In this document: in pieces, positions 49,601 to 63,400 of the stretch
Layout of the letters: each line of letters begins with the position of its first letter
How positions within the stretch are numbered: the first letter of the stretch is position 1
Assembly: GCA_027886175.1 (NCBI GenBank)
Contig: JAJNNQ010000075.1
Coordinates: forward strand, 9,279,001 to 9,343,000
Direction of reading: 5' to 3'
Length of the DNA stretch: 64,000 nucleotides
DNA from: Phylloscopus collybita
Lineage: Eukaryota; Chordata; Aves; Passeriformes; Phylloscopidae
Made by a program: the position numbers and the translations under genes
The notes under the pieces: generated by a model
Told to the model about the DNA's origin: nothing
The model's input: the letters and a program-made list of their open reading frames with translations, nothing else
Databases searched by the model: none

Positions 49601-51420
49601 AACATGATTGGGAAAATAATAAAACAGCCCCAGTGAATGTTTCAAGGTTTTTCTTAGCTTGAGGGATGGCACTAAAGTGCACTGCTGGCTGAGAGGTGAT
49701 CATCTGTGGGATACTCCCTAGACAAAGAGGAGACATGGTACATTAGAGGGACAGTAAAAATGAATTTCCCTCCTCACAACTTTTTTTTTTCAATCTACAG
49801 TTTATTTATGTTCTTAGCATTAAGACTATATACAACTAATTCCTTTCTGACAGATGATGCATTGCTCACACAGCACAGTAGATTGGTACTTTGCAGAGAC
49901 CTGGCAAAGCAGTTGGTGTGTTTGTGAAAAAGCTATGGAAGATACTGTCAGCTCACAGACCTGCTGATGGAATCAGATACTCTGGAAAGTGCAGAGAAGT
50001 TGGGGGACCTGCTTCCAGGACAGGGCTCTTCTCAAAAAGGGCAATCTATAGGAGTCCCTCTTACCTAGAGGAAGTTTTTTCCCTGAGATCATTGAAACAC
50101 CTTCCCTCTCAGAGGAAGGTCAACTATTGTTTTATGCATGCTGGGTAGAGTTGTGTAGCTTCTTCTTTTTCTATAAGAACTGAAATTCTGGTTGAGAAAC
50201 ATCGTACTGGCATGATTTCTGAAGGCCACCCACAACTCTGCACATCCCTGCAACTCAAACCTCTGTACTTAACATAGGGGTAACGTCTCCCCAGAGAAGA
50301 GGGGGGAAGGATTATGTTGCAGAGTTACAAACATCTGCAGAGAAGGAAGCACATGAAGCATGTATGTTTTACAGAAGGAGCTCGGGAGAGGGGAAGAGAA
50401 AAGCTCCTTGTTGCCTAGAAGGACAGATCTTCATGCTCCAGGGGCAGATGAGAAAGGGGATGTAAGTCATGACTGAGAAAGCTGAGATGAATAAGGGCTC
50501 AAAGTCTCCTGATATGATGTGACTGGGGGCTGTCCTGGAGATTCCACCCCTGAAAAAGGGCTGTGGGCTGAACAACATTATCCTGCACTGGGAGACACTG
50601 TGAGCAAGGCCAAACCAGCAGAACCCCTGCCTTGAGTCAGTATCTTCTTGGATGCCAATTGTAGCTAAACTGATCACTTTGCACAATTGCTGGGTTTTTT
50701 TCTTTTTTTTTTAATAACATAAAGTAGTTAATGAATTTTAAAATAACAACCTTAAAGCTGATCCAAGCTATTCCATTGCAGCTGTAAGAAAAACTACACT
50801 GGTCCAGCTGGCCTGCTGCAGAATAACTCAAGACAGCTGGAGACATGGTTAAAGGAACCTAGTCCTCCACAGCTGGGATGCCTAATGAAAAAGTATCGTG
50901 TGACGATCCCAGAGAATTGCTACTACAGAGGAGAGAAACCCTGGAGACAAGGGAAAGATAGTCTTTGAGAGGTGTAAAATTCTCACAGTCAGCCAGAGAA
51001 AGTAGTTGTGTGTGCAGGAGAGCCAGCTCAGCCTGGCTTCCTATGGATTTGCCTGTGGTGGATTCGTGGCTGTCTGATCTGAAACAGATGCCAAGCGAAG
51101 CTTTTATCAAAGCCAGGGAATTAAAAATCTCTGTCTCCCAGAAGGATTCTCTTCTGAGTCTTTCCCCAAGTGAATGGATTAATAGCCTCCATCTCTCTCC
51201 TACCTGCCTGAGACTTGCAGGAATTTGCTACTGCTTTGTGTGACTGAAATGAAAAGAGTAAGTGGGTTAAAAATGCATCAGATCAAGGAAGAATACATGC
51301 AAAGACAGAACATGATCCACTTGTTTAGGAAAACATACTGCAAATATAGCTGATGAGGAACATGCCATCTCAACAACATACTACCTCTGTAGCCCCTGAA
51401 TTTTCTTCCTGGTCTGGATG

Positions 51421-51422
<2 letters not shown>

Positions 51423-51484
<62 letters not shown>
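51423..51484. repeat. 62-base uninterrupted poly-T
   Basis: Sixty-two Ts with no interruption, far longer than the other homopolymers in the window (17-28). It encodes the poly-Phe start of a spurious plus-strand frame. The number of Ts should be considered approximate because sequencing of such runs is error-prone. Confidence 0.95.
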
Positions 51485-51485
<1 letters not shown>

Positions 51486-54400
51486 GTGTTATATAAGAAG
51501 TGGGAGAGGAAGGACAGAGTTGTGCATTAAGGACACTGAGGGCTTACAGCTGGCAAAAACAAACCTGTTATTTTCAGCTACTCTAAAGAGCTCTGGATAA
51601 GTGCAATCCTGCAAGCTGCCTGCCTGCCCTAAGTAACAGGAGTTTCACTGGCTTGCATCAGCCTTTGGCTCTTCTTATGCTAACCAGGCCAGCATTATTG
51701 TATTACATTTAATGGAGCTCCTTATGTCATTCCAGCCTTGCTTCCTTTTTCTGATCCATGTGCTTTCCTTCCCTCCTATCACCTCTCCCTCATCTCAGCT
51801 GGAGTATGCATACGTGTTCTTCTTCCCCTGTACCAGACACCACTGCAGTGCAGTGCTTATGATTACAAATCATCTCATTAAAGCCAGACAGCCACTCAGC
51901 TGGATGCAAATTACTGACCTCCTCCATTTATGAATGTCAGATTTTTCAGGGTTGGAAGGGAGGGAGGAGCAGAGTGGAAAGCGTTCCATTAAATGGTATC
52001 CATCAACCCTATCACATTTATAAGCTAATAAAAAGGCTAAAATGAAGTTCATTGGGACCGGCTGGATCTAGTAGTACCAGCTGGTTCTATGAAATATTAA
52101 TAGAAACAAGACATGTCTCTGTGTTGGAGTCAGTTAGGTGAAAGGATGATACTCGTATTGATAAGTTACTGCCCTGTCCATTCTTCTGAGTGACATCTTC
52201 AATTTTCCTTCTGGTAGTGTTAATCCTCCTCTGCATGTGACAAGACAGGGCTAAAACACAAGAGATTTTACTGCTGAAGAATAAAGACACATATTTTATA
52301 GGGGATCAAAAAGATAGCCTCAACTTGCAGGTCACACCTACTATTTTAACCTTTTTCCAGCATCTGTGAACTTTGCTGCCTTTGTGTAATTCAAAGGCAG
52401 AGCTTTGGCTTTAACTGGTGGAGGGAGACATGTCAGGGAAGGCCTTGAACCTGAACCCTGAGGGAAAAATGCAGACTGTAATGAAGAGTTGAGACAATGA
52501 CAATGCTCTTTAGCCACATGGCAGAAGAGCTTGATTCAGGCTTAATCAGGCTTGATGAAGGTTTTCCCATTTTGGTGACTTCTCAGCTCAGCAGGTTCTT
52601 AGACTGACTTTGAGTTAGGAATAAATGTGAGCTCGAACAATCTGCTATTTGCTGGGATACCTAGGCAACCTGGACATTCAAATATCAAGGCAATTAGCTC
52701 AACAGATCCAGACAGATAGGGCCAAATAGCTTGAACAGAAAAGCCAAATAATAAACAGGCCTGCACTAATCTCAAAGATCTACAGATGGTCCTTTCAGGT
52801 TGATGAGCACTATAGCATTAGAGGGAAGGAAAGTACCAAATGACGTCTGTCCTATGGCTGAGCAGATCATCTCCATCCATGTTAATATCAATTAAGCACT
52901 TCTCACCAACACTGAGAAACATTTTCATCTAGCCTGGGCCAACCACCCAGGCTCCTGGGGGTCTCTGCAATTACTGGAAAGTATCAACTGTAAAAGAGAA
53001 TGAAAATAACTAAAGGAGGAGATCTCTTTGAGTCACTGCAAACAAAAGTTTCACAAAGACAGGAATATACACCATAAAATTTTTGTTCTACAAATGTCTC
53101 CTCCCAAGATAATGGCCAGTCACAAGCTTTTAGAGACAAGAATAAATGCACTAGAGCATATCCCTTGGCAGAGCCAGGCAGATGCAATGATAAATTAGCT
53201 GGCGGGTGGAAGACTACCTACTGTGTAGAGAACAGGTTGTCAAACAGATTCATTTATGGCTGTGAGAGTGATCAGTTGGGTTCTGAACGGTTAGTGGAAA
53301 TAATTATATCACATATAAACAGCATGTTTCTTACAAAGAGCAGATATGCCATTGACTAGGTAGCAGAAGCACAACTTGTCACTGAGCAAACATACGCACA
53401 ATAAATTTGAAGCTTAAAATAAAATCCTTTAGATTTCCCCAAAAGAGTTCACTTCAGAGGAGAGCTCAAGCATAAGCAATGTCAGTCAGAAAGGTAGCAG
53501 TTGCAATGAAAGGCTGGCCAGAGGTTCATAGCAATATATTTATATGTTTGTTTCACCCAGAGGGGACAAGAGCCAAATGAGTCTTCAGAAAACAGGAGCT
53601 ATTGCACACAGAGACATCCATTCGCCAAGTGTCATGCTGCAGAACTGCTTACAGCCAAAAAATACCCATTACTACAGTGAACAGATGTGAGCAAGAATAA
53701 CAGGCAAGGGGAGCTGCTAAGAGAAGTTCTGCAGTGATATTCAGAATAATTCAAAGTACAGTAATACAGGCAGGGAATCTCTCCAGGCAACAGTAAACCA
53801 GCCGCATCTTCACAAAGCATTTATATTACTCCCATGTTTTTTGCAAACTTGCTGGCATTTTAAACCATCTTTCAGGAGTAGATTGATGGAAAGATGAACA
53901 CAGGCAGAGGAAGGAGATAAACATCCTTTGAGCTGTATGAAGGGTAGACAGCACATAACATGGCAATCTGCACTGCCTTATGGTTCTGGCCTGACTTGGT
54001 GTGCTGGCCTCAAGGCAAACAGCCAGTTTGAGAAGAAGCAAAAAATGGATAGGGAAGCACAGAACTGGTAGATCATAAACATTCTGATGTTTGGCAGTGA
54101 TGGAACACCTGATTTTCTAGAGAAGACAGAGGATCTATTTGTCTAGGTTAGGCACAGGAATCCCACAACCCTTTTTGGTCTTCAAAATCTCTTATCTAAG
54201 AAAAAAAATGGTTATAAAGTTTGAAAATTAGACATGCAAAAAAAGATTTATGTGAAGAACCGCTGGTTCGAGACAGTCTGTAGAAGAGGTTGAAGAGTTT
54301 TCTCCTCTTCAGACTTAGCAAGCTAATTTTCACAACAGAAAATTAAGGTTTAAATGTAATGCAAATAATCATATGAACAAGTGTGTAGTCCAGCAAGTGT

Positions 54401-56756
54401 TCACTGTCTGCTTTGTTTTTTCTCCAAGGACAGCCAAAAAAGTCAGACTCTACCTAAGCTACTATCTGGCCCCATCAGCAGAGTATGTGTGCTATATCCA
54501 GTGCCTGTGTCAAGGAAAATCTATTAAACTGACAGTGACAAATAACCAAAGCTCCCTCTTCCAAGGAGACTATAGTGAGTCTTGCTGTTCCCTTTTGTCC
54601 CAGAAATTCTCGAGTCCTATGCTACAGCTGCACAGCTTCAGTAGGAGCTCTGGAGGATAGCCTAAATCCAGCTTGATAATTGGGGATAATGAGCAGCATT
54701 TCCCAAGTCAGAGGAGGGACTTTGGATCTGGACCATTGATATCCTCTATGAGTGTTTCAGCCACTGACTACTGTGCAAAGTGTGGCTGAGGAGAGAAGGC
54801 TGCGCAGTGACAACAAGAAATTGACCACTGCTTCAGAGGAAACACGCAGGACTTGGTAGGGACTCAAAAAAATGAATGCAAGCATTTACCTTTGGGGTAG
54901 TGCCCCAGCTTCAGATTGGGAGTGAGGACCCTGGAGACATGCATCTTGCCCCTGCCCACCCAGGCCCTGCAGTTCTCTCTCTCCTGGCTCTCTCTCAGCT
55001 ACACACGGTAGTTCCCTGCTTAGCCTACAGCCTGCTTTGAACCCCGCTCTAAAGCACATAACCTCCCTGTGAGCTGTGTCCTGAGCTGCAGAGCTTGCCA
55101 TATGGACAACACTGGGCAGACAAGGTGGTCACTGGACCTACCAGGCTACTGAAACTGGTCTCTGATGAGAAAGCAAATTGACCTATGTCCCACTGAGGTC
55201 CAGAGCTTGAACTACTGGCCTCTACACATGCACACACACACATTTTTTTATGAGACAAAAGCTTTTTATTTTAATTCTTCTTCAGCAAATGCCTCTAGTA
55301 AAAGGGAGCATTCCCACCAAATGCTGACCTAATAAAAGATGTGGTCCCTGATTGAAAGAAGACACTCGTAAAATCACATAGTGCTCACTTTGGTCCAGTT
55401 TTTTTGGTGCTTTGTCAGTCATTCACTATTCATTACCAGGGCAATTCTCCCACTGAAGCAAGTGAACTAAAAAACAACATGCTCTCCTTGAGCATCTAGG
55501 TTACATTTAACCAAGAACAGACAAAATAAAAGAGAGGGAATTCTAAATATTTTCCAAATGGTTTGAATGAACATCCACCTGAAAAGGCTGGGATAGATGC
55601 AATTATGTGGATACTGATCTACCAGGCTTATCCAGACTACATCAATTGCCAGAGTTTTGAGCCAGCAGAGGAGAAATGCATTGATCTGCTGAAAAGTGGC
55701 TGGAGCCTGTGTATCATGCAGAATATCTGCACATGGAATCATAGCCTAATTTGGGTGTGAGCCCAGCTCCAGAATGCTTTTCAGGTGCATTGCATCCAAG
55801 AAGGGCTTGTACAAATATACACCTGGTAGGGTACGCTATTTTTGTCTGTGCCTTTGCTTAGATGTACAGAATGTGCTTGGCTGATGCAAAACTTGCTGAA
55901 AACTCTGCCCAGGGTAATGTTCCTGCAGCAGATATTTCCTTTTCTCCCTTTTCTGTATCCTCTCCACTTTTTATTTGGGCTATGCCCATCCCCCCTCTTT
56001 CTCCTCAATGAGGTAATACTGTTTATCTGAATTTGTTTGCACTTTAGTATCAGATGATGACCCTCTCTCCTTCACATCATCAGCTGACTCTGCCCATGAT
56101 GCCAAGTGACACAATGGGTGACAGCAGAGCAGTTACCAGCAGTTGCATCAGAAAAGGCATGTGACACCTGCTCTCAGGAATGAAAAGAGTGAGCTCACAC
56201 TGAAGATGACTCAACAACGCTTCTTTGCTGCTTGTTATAAAACAGACAGGCACATTTTTATCAGTCCTACAGCCCTTTACTGTAAGAGGATTTGAAGAAT
56301 CTTTACATGAGCCAAATGGCAGAAGCAACCTCAGCTTATACAGACTCCAGGTATTTCTGTCTGCACATTTTTATAACCCCATGCTTGATGAGACTTGCAG
56401 TTTCACTCCCTGATGAGTAAGAATTTCAAAGAGCATGAAACAGCTGAATCATTATTCATCTTCCCAGTTAAAGAATATACAGAACAGGTGGGAAGGAGGA
56501 GGCTACTGAAGGCCAGCTACATATTTTTATTCCAAACAGAACATTGTTATCCAGCTGCTTGAGATTTGAGAATTAAACAAAGGCAGTGGATAACTTTTTT
56601 ACATTTTTCTTCTCTTGATACAGGAAAATGAAGAAATCATCTCAATGATTGCTTCATGTACAGCATATACACTCCTGCACTTGACAAAGTTTGCAGAAAT
56701 GAAAATTATATGAGCTGACAGTGTACTTTATCCTAGCAACACTTATCCATTATATA

Positions 56757-57453
56757 AATTCAGCCCTGAAGAGAAGAACTCAGGGATATTGGTGGATGAA
56801 AAATTGAACATGAGCCAACAGTGTGCACCTGAAGCAGAGAAAGACAGCCCTATCCCGGGCTGCTTCTTCAGCAGTGTGGGCAGCAGATTGAGGGAGGTGA
56901 TTCTGCCCCTCTGCTCTGCTGCAGTGAGACTCCACCTGCAGTGTCACATCCAGCTCTGGGGCCCCTGAGGAAAGAAGGACATGGACCTGATGGAGAGAGT
57001 CAGAGCAGGAGCATGAAGCATGATCAGAGCTGGAGCACTTTCCTATGAAGACAGGCAGAGAAGGTTGGAGTGCAGTCTGGAGAATTGAAGGCTCTGGGGA
57101 GACCTCAGAGCACCTTCCTGTACCAGAAGGCAGCTTATAAGAAAGACAAGGACAGACTTTTTAGTGGGGTCTGCAGTGATAGGACAAGGGGCAACAGTTT
57201 TAAGTGGAGAGACTAGATTTAGATTTTATATGAGGAAGAAATTTTTACAATGAGGGTGGTCAGACACTGGGAAAAGTTGCCCAAAGAAGCAGTGGATGCC
57301 TTGTCCCAGGAAGGCTGAACGGGGCTTTGAGGAACCTAGTATAGCAGAAGGTGTCACTGTCTATGGCAAGAGAAAAGAACTTGATGATTTTTAAAGAGCT
57401 CTTCCAATACAAAACTTTTTTTTTTTTTTTTGATTCATAGTTTCTATGATTGT
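56757..57453 (+). mobile_element. CR1 LINE 3' fragment with poly-T-disrupted tail
   Basis: About 700 bases of CR1 in plus orientation, starting at AGCCCTGAAGAGAAGAACTC. It passes through GGTGGATGAAAAATTGAACA, GGGAGGTGATTCTGCCCCTC, CAGCTCTGGGGCCCCTGAGG, AAGAAGGACATGGACCTGAT, GTGATAGGACAAGGGGCAA and GGTCAGACACTGGGAAAAG. The expected end CCAACCCAAACCATTCTATGATT appears as CCAATACAAAAC, then a run of about 18 Ts (57415-57431), then GATTCATAGTTTCTATGATT. The reverse-transcriptase C-terminus is shattered by stops and small indels, so the copy is old. It belongs to a different CR1 subfamily from the 2650 copy, judged by its TCTAGTGGAAG-type rather than CTCTAGGTGACCC-type 3' end. Confidence 0.93.
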
Positions 57454-60400
57454 TATCCTTTACATCAATCCTTTATCTGATCTCACTGGGGACTGTTCTA
57501 CCATGGGTCCAACAGAGTCCAGACTGAAGTGTCTCTTCTGATTACAGTGCTTGCCATCCTCACTCCCACCTCACACTGAATGGGAAAGACAATTGGCACG
57601 TTGCTTAATCACGATAGTTGAAGGTTGACACCTTAACTGGGTAAAAAGTGTGGGATGTCTGCCTCATACACTGTCTCCAAGTACTGTCTACCCTCATAGG
57701 GATGAAACAGCACTAATTTTGCTTCATTTTAGTCTTCAAGCAGAAGAAATGGATATTACCCTCCTACCTAATTCTTTACTATGACTTACACCTTTTTATG
57801 CTTCATTGTCCAAATTAGTAAAACAAGGACGAATTAGAACTAATTGAAATCTCAACTTCTGCAGCTGTAGCCTAGTGCTATAGGTTAATAATAGCTGAGA
57901 TCTCAGAAAAGCCCTTAAAGCTTCTAAAATACCCCCACTCATACACATTAACCAGATAAAAGTGAAATGACAAGGCAAGACAAAAAATTTCCAAGCCTCC
58001 TCATATCTCCATGACTAATGTTACTGCTGTTGTGGAAAGATCAGGGGCAAAGTGAATAAAAAAATAAATTATATTTATGCCTTTCATCCATGTCTTGTTT
58101 GTTTTCTCTTTATCGTGCATTGTATTAATGAGGAGGATAATCGTTATTTAATATCCTCTTCCAAAAAAGCCACTCAACCAAGGCATATGAGGGCTTGAAA
58201 TAATTAGGATGATATAATTGGGTACATTATAGAGGGCATGAAATTAACTGTAGTTAAATTAACTCTTCTTTGTCACATGAGCATAAAGGAGAAACTGCCA
58301 AGAACACATCTTTTTCATACTAATTGGAAGCAGAATTGTGTAGTATTTTATCTGCCTGAGTTTTAACTCTGAACCACAGTTGTGCTTGTACATTCTTCTG
58401 TTGAACACTACCTCTAATTGTGGTCAGCCTTTGTTTAAATCTCTGGGACTCCCTTCTGCCTGTAGGCACTACTGAAATTAAAGCTTGCTGCATAGTGCTA
58501 TAATCCCATTTAGGTCAACAACTGGATCAGAATCTTCCAAGAGCATTTAAATATGCCAATGATTCATTAGACCAGGACTAGAGCAACATTCTTGTTCCAT
58601 GAGAGGGAGTATCAGTGACTCTTTTTCACAGTAGAAACACTGGTATTTGATCTCCTGTTAGTTCACTCCCCATGGACCTGCTCAGCCTCCTGGGGTGTGT
58701 CTGAGCCTGGTTCCCCTCAATGGGCCTGATTCTGACCCCAGCACCAGGCTGATGCTCTGCTGTGAGCTCAGCCTGTCCCCAGTCCCTTGGACACACCCAA
58801 TGCCTGGGGCTGCCCCTTGCCTGCCCTGCTCCCTGGCCAGGGGCACTGGGGGGGCCCTGGCTGTGGGACCCCTGGGCTGCCAGTCCCAGCTGGTACCACA
58901 GCCCCCAAGGAGGGCTCAGTCCCTTCTGCACCTTGACAACTTCCATCTGCCAAAGCAGAAATATTCTTTGAAAGCCAGATACAAACATGCTTAATACAGT
59001 TCTGTTCTGCTCCTTCCAGAAGACACATTTTAACACCTTGTTGTTAGGAGCCTCATTCCATCCAAAAAAAATAGAGATGCAGCTGCTGAAAAAAAAAAAA
59101 TAATTACAAATTTAGGTTGAATTATTTGCAGCCAAAAAAGAAAATGGAAAACCAGTGAAAATAGTTAAAGGCTTCTGTCAAATTTTCAGAATGAAATGTT
59201 TTAATTTTTTTTATTCCAAAGAGACATTTCTTGCTAAAAAAATCTTATTTTATGATTACTTTTTATTTTTAAGACTTTTCCTGTCAACTAATTGGTGATT
59301 GTTCTCCCTAAAAGTAAGAGGGATGTTTCTCAGAGGTCCCTGTGCCCAGATGCATGTGTAGGTGTAGCTCTACAACTTTCTTTTTGGACAGGAAAGCAGA
59401 GATATGCTGAGCTCATAGCAGTCTCACAGAGGCCTGAAAGACCTCTGGGAGTTTGGGAAAGCCCTGCTTGCGGAAATAGTACTCACAAAATGTCAATTTC
59501 AACTGTTCTTTTGTACTTTTTTACCCTGTGAAATTTCAAAACATTGAAACATTATTTTTATTAATGTAAAGGGATACAGCTGGTCTAAACATAGGTTTAA
59601 AATTTAAAAGTCAAGGCTTATTTGCTGTGCAGATAGGGAGCTGGAAGCAGCTGTTTTGTATGAAAGCACTTATTACCTCATTTGTAATTAGTATCATTGA
59701 GAACAACATGCTGTGGCTGTCCAGGAAGGCTCAAAACATAAGCCAGAGCAAGTACTTGAAATCCAGCCACCCTGGACCCATCCCTTTCCCAAGAGGAATT
59801 TAACACTAAGAGATAGAGTGGTGGTTTGTAAACAGGCAAAAATGTCTTTAGTGAGAAAACAGTCAACATGGGGGAAACCCAAAGGGTTCCACCTTAATGT
59901 GATGCCAATCTTCACCCTATTAAGTGAAACAGTGAAAGAGTGTACTCTTCACCAACCCAGATAATTGTTTCATTCATACACACAGTTCAGAAAAGAAGGG
60001 TAAAGGTGCCATTGACTCTCTCCATCCTCTACTACCCTTCTTCCTCCTGGGTAGCACCAGCACCCTACAAGATATGGTAATGTGCAGGCTTTCTCCCTTC
60101 CCTCTCTCATTTAAAGTCAAATTGTTTTCTCATTCTCTGACCTTCTGCTCCTCCTTTTTCTTCTTACTGGAGGTATATGTTCCTGGAAATCTCAGTAAGC
60201 CATGGTACTGCAGAAGTGTCTGAAAACTCTATTCAAGGTCCTTCCTCCTCAGCGTCACTACTGAAAATAGTTTAAAGTCAACCAACAGCAATAGTAGCCA
60301 AAATAACATAGATGAGAAAAAAAAAAAATTAAAGAAATCTGGACCAGATGTTTAATTAACATAAAGTCTAGATTATAAGAGAAGTGCACACACAGAAGGT

Positions 60401-63400
60401 AAAAGACAGCAGTAAAACACATGCATTTCCAAAGGTGAGACTTCAGTGAGTCAATCTGTATTCTGTCATTCAAATGTTGAGAGTTTTATGGTGATTTTTT
60501 TTCCAATGAATAATGCAGGATGTAACAACAGATCTTCAGATGGTGTAAACTGGCGTCAGTCTCCCCGAGAAGATGAAGAACCAATGGCTATCCCCAATCC
60601 AAAACCTGCTGCTCATTTCGAAAGGGGCAACAACTGTGTGTGCCTAGAGCTCACTGAGGGTTTCAGTCAGCCTGGCTGAACTCAGTCTCCCATGCTCAGG
60701 CTTTGGGATGTGGAAAAAACAGCTGACTTTTGAAAGTGCTTGGCCAATCAGAAAAGAGGCAAATGAGAAGGGGAACCAGTGGGAAGCATTTGGAAAAAAG
60801 ATGAGGGGCAGGAGTTAAATGTGGAGCATGGCAATTGTTGGAGTTAAGAATGTGAAGAAACACAGAGGAAATCCTGCAAGGGGAAGAAATGAAGGGACAA
60901 AATTAGGAACTTGGGCATCCATCAAAAGTAGCAGCACTGAATGGAGGAGGGGAGAAAGAAGGGAGGGAAACATGAGCAATTTGTCAGCTTCCATTTGCTT
61001 TTCAAAATTGTAATTTTGCAAAGGTGTCTTAATATCCAATACTGTAAAGGGATGACAACAGGTCATGTTTGGCCCATCTGCTACTTTTCCTCCCTGGGTT
61101 TTAAGATACACTGTACCTTACCTCACACAGATGACATGAAAAGTGTTTCCTTTATGTATTGGTATTTTTTTTTAAGGGTAAATTGAGAGGAAAAGGGGGT
61201 ATTATAACTCAGCCTCAGATGCTGAGGAAGACGATATCTCCCTCCAGCCCTTGTTAGACAGCTGCAGTGTGAATGCTATAAATATTTCAGGTTTTCTCCC
61301 CTCTGGAATGAAGCTCTGATTACATCATGAAGGTGCTCCCCATTTCCTTTTCCTAAGCCAAGAACATTAACATGCATGGAAGTGTCTGGCAGTGGTAGAT
61401 CTGCGTATCTGCATGAGACATATATGGCAGCATTACTGTTTGCAGTCAACTGGGGACACAGAAATCAAAATAAAATTTCAGTCCCTCCCAAGACATAAGA
61501 TTGAGGATGTATTAGGCAGCTGAAAATAACCTACATCATCACAAATACACATGCACAAATCTATTTTACAATATTTGAGCACAAAATTGCTTGAAAGCTT
61601 TTAACCTCTCCCCCAAGACTACACAATGTTTGATTTGATGATCCATAGGTTATCTAAATATAATCATCTCTTCCCAAAGTCAGAGATCTACAATATGCAA
61701 ACAGAAAGCTGTAGAGGGTCTCCAACAATAAATTGATGCCATGCTGATTTTTGTTTTTCCAGAACCCTGGCTGGCTATGAAGATCATCACCTCTCATGAT
61801 TCTCTTTGCATTCACTTGCTTTAGGCAAGAGCCCCTGAAAATCAAAAAGTATTTGAGTCTGGAGATCAAAATGTTTTTTCTCTTCAATGTGCTTGAACAT
61901 TTTCTTAGGATAATTATCATGTTCACAGAGAGTAGAAAAGCTTTTTCTTTATCCTGCGCTGTGACCATTTAAAGTGAGTCTAAATAGAAGGCAAAATGAT
62001 GGATAGCAATGTGAAGAGGTAAGTAATCCCAGTACATGCCCCCTGCTTTAACATGTTTTGTTTCCCTGTAAGAAAACTACCCATCACTCCTGGTAGATCT
62101 AAATTCTGCAGCAGAAGTCACTGCTAAACTGTCCCTCTTTTCATATTTAAATCTCAAAATGTGCTTCAACCTTATAATCATCATTTTCCAGGAAGAGAAC
62201 ATAAAACACAGGACTATGAAAGGAGAAAAGCAAAATTATCTGGAGAAGACAGAACCACTGAAAAAGAGGTATTTGAATCTTGGTTCAGCATCAGTACAGT
62301 AACATTTAGCCTTGTGGAAAGAGTCTACAGGCAATATAATAAGAGTCTACAACATAATATAATATGTTGATTATAATCACTCATATTCCAACACCTAACC
62401 TGCAAATGAAATTATGCTTTGCTGGAAAACTATCACAGTTGACAAAACTAATATGTGTCACAAATAATTTGATTGCTAGAAGATGAATGGACACCAACTC
62501 CTCATGGCTAGAGAAGCTCAATGACTTTGCAATGAAGTAGGGGGGAAAGCATGAGCAGATTGGAGCCCCCACCTCAACCATACTGAGCATGGTCTGATTG
62601 AAAGGCCAAACCCTTCTCTTTTCTCCCAAGGATGGTTGTTAAAATAATCAGTTACAAGTTCTAGTAATTTTTTGCCACTGAAACAACACCACCAATTTTC
62701 TGGTCTTGAAAGTTTGTAGATCTGATGTAGAGACAGCAGTTACACCTCCACAGACAGTTTCCTGACCTTTCAAACATGCACTAACACACACCTCACCTCA
62801 TTTTCCAGGTCAGGCCAGGGTAGAGTGGTGGTAGTCAGGTATTACTGGGCTTTTTTTGGCAGAGTGGTGAGCATATGAATCCCTTACCTATCTTGCATGC
62901 ATTTGTTATTAATATTGTTGCTGTCAGATTAATATGGTTGCTAACAGAAGACTGTTTTCTTATCTCATTGTTGTTTCCAGTCAATGGTTCTTATCACAAC
63001 CTGAAATCTTTGACTTTTGTGCCTTCAATTCTGTTCCCCATCCCACTATCCCATCAGTGAGCAAGCAATGCATGGTTTGGAGTGGTTTCAGAGGCAACAC
63101 TAAATTGGAGAACAGCATTCCTAAACCACAGCAACTATAAAGGTATCTGAAAGTTTTTTTGCTGAGTCCATGGGCTGAACTCATCCACTCTGGAAAAACA
63201 GGGCCAGTTCTCAAGACTAAAAACCACACAATGCACACAATCCACTACACAGACACTAAGTCACCAAGAACTACCAAAACACAAATCAACACATAATAAT
63301 TATAATATAATAGTGGGGAAAACCTCTGTTAATTTACACTAATCCTATTAATTTCACTATTAACTAACTGTATAAGATTTTATGTGATGTACATTTCTTA

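Larger units (their letters stand above)
44136..56756. other. Unique sequence, no gene recognised
   Basis: About 12.6 kb. It contains a GAAA-loop inverted repeat at 44737-44758, a GTTT-rich run at 46163-46240, the 70-base fold-back at 46607-46676, a 62-base poly-T at 51423 and an 8-base inverted repeat at 52931-52953. The longest frame is 129 codons (45061-45450, plus strand), with no recognisable domain. No RNA gene seen. Confidence 0.5.

Noticed and set aside
49966..50150. Possible further CR1 fragment
   Set aside because: Superficial resemblance to CR1-like phrases only (CCTTCCCTCTCAGAGG). No 3' tail and no extended match.
58626..59036. 136-codon minus-strand and 99-codon plus-strand frames
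   Set aside because: Product of GC-rich, stop-poor composition. Both strands are open, no domain is visible, and the residues are Pro/Gly/Leu/Ser-biased.
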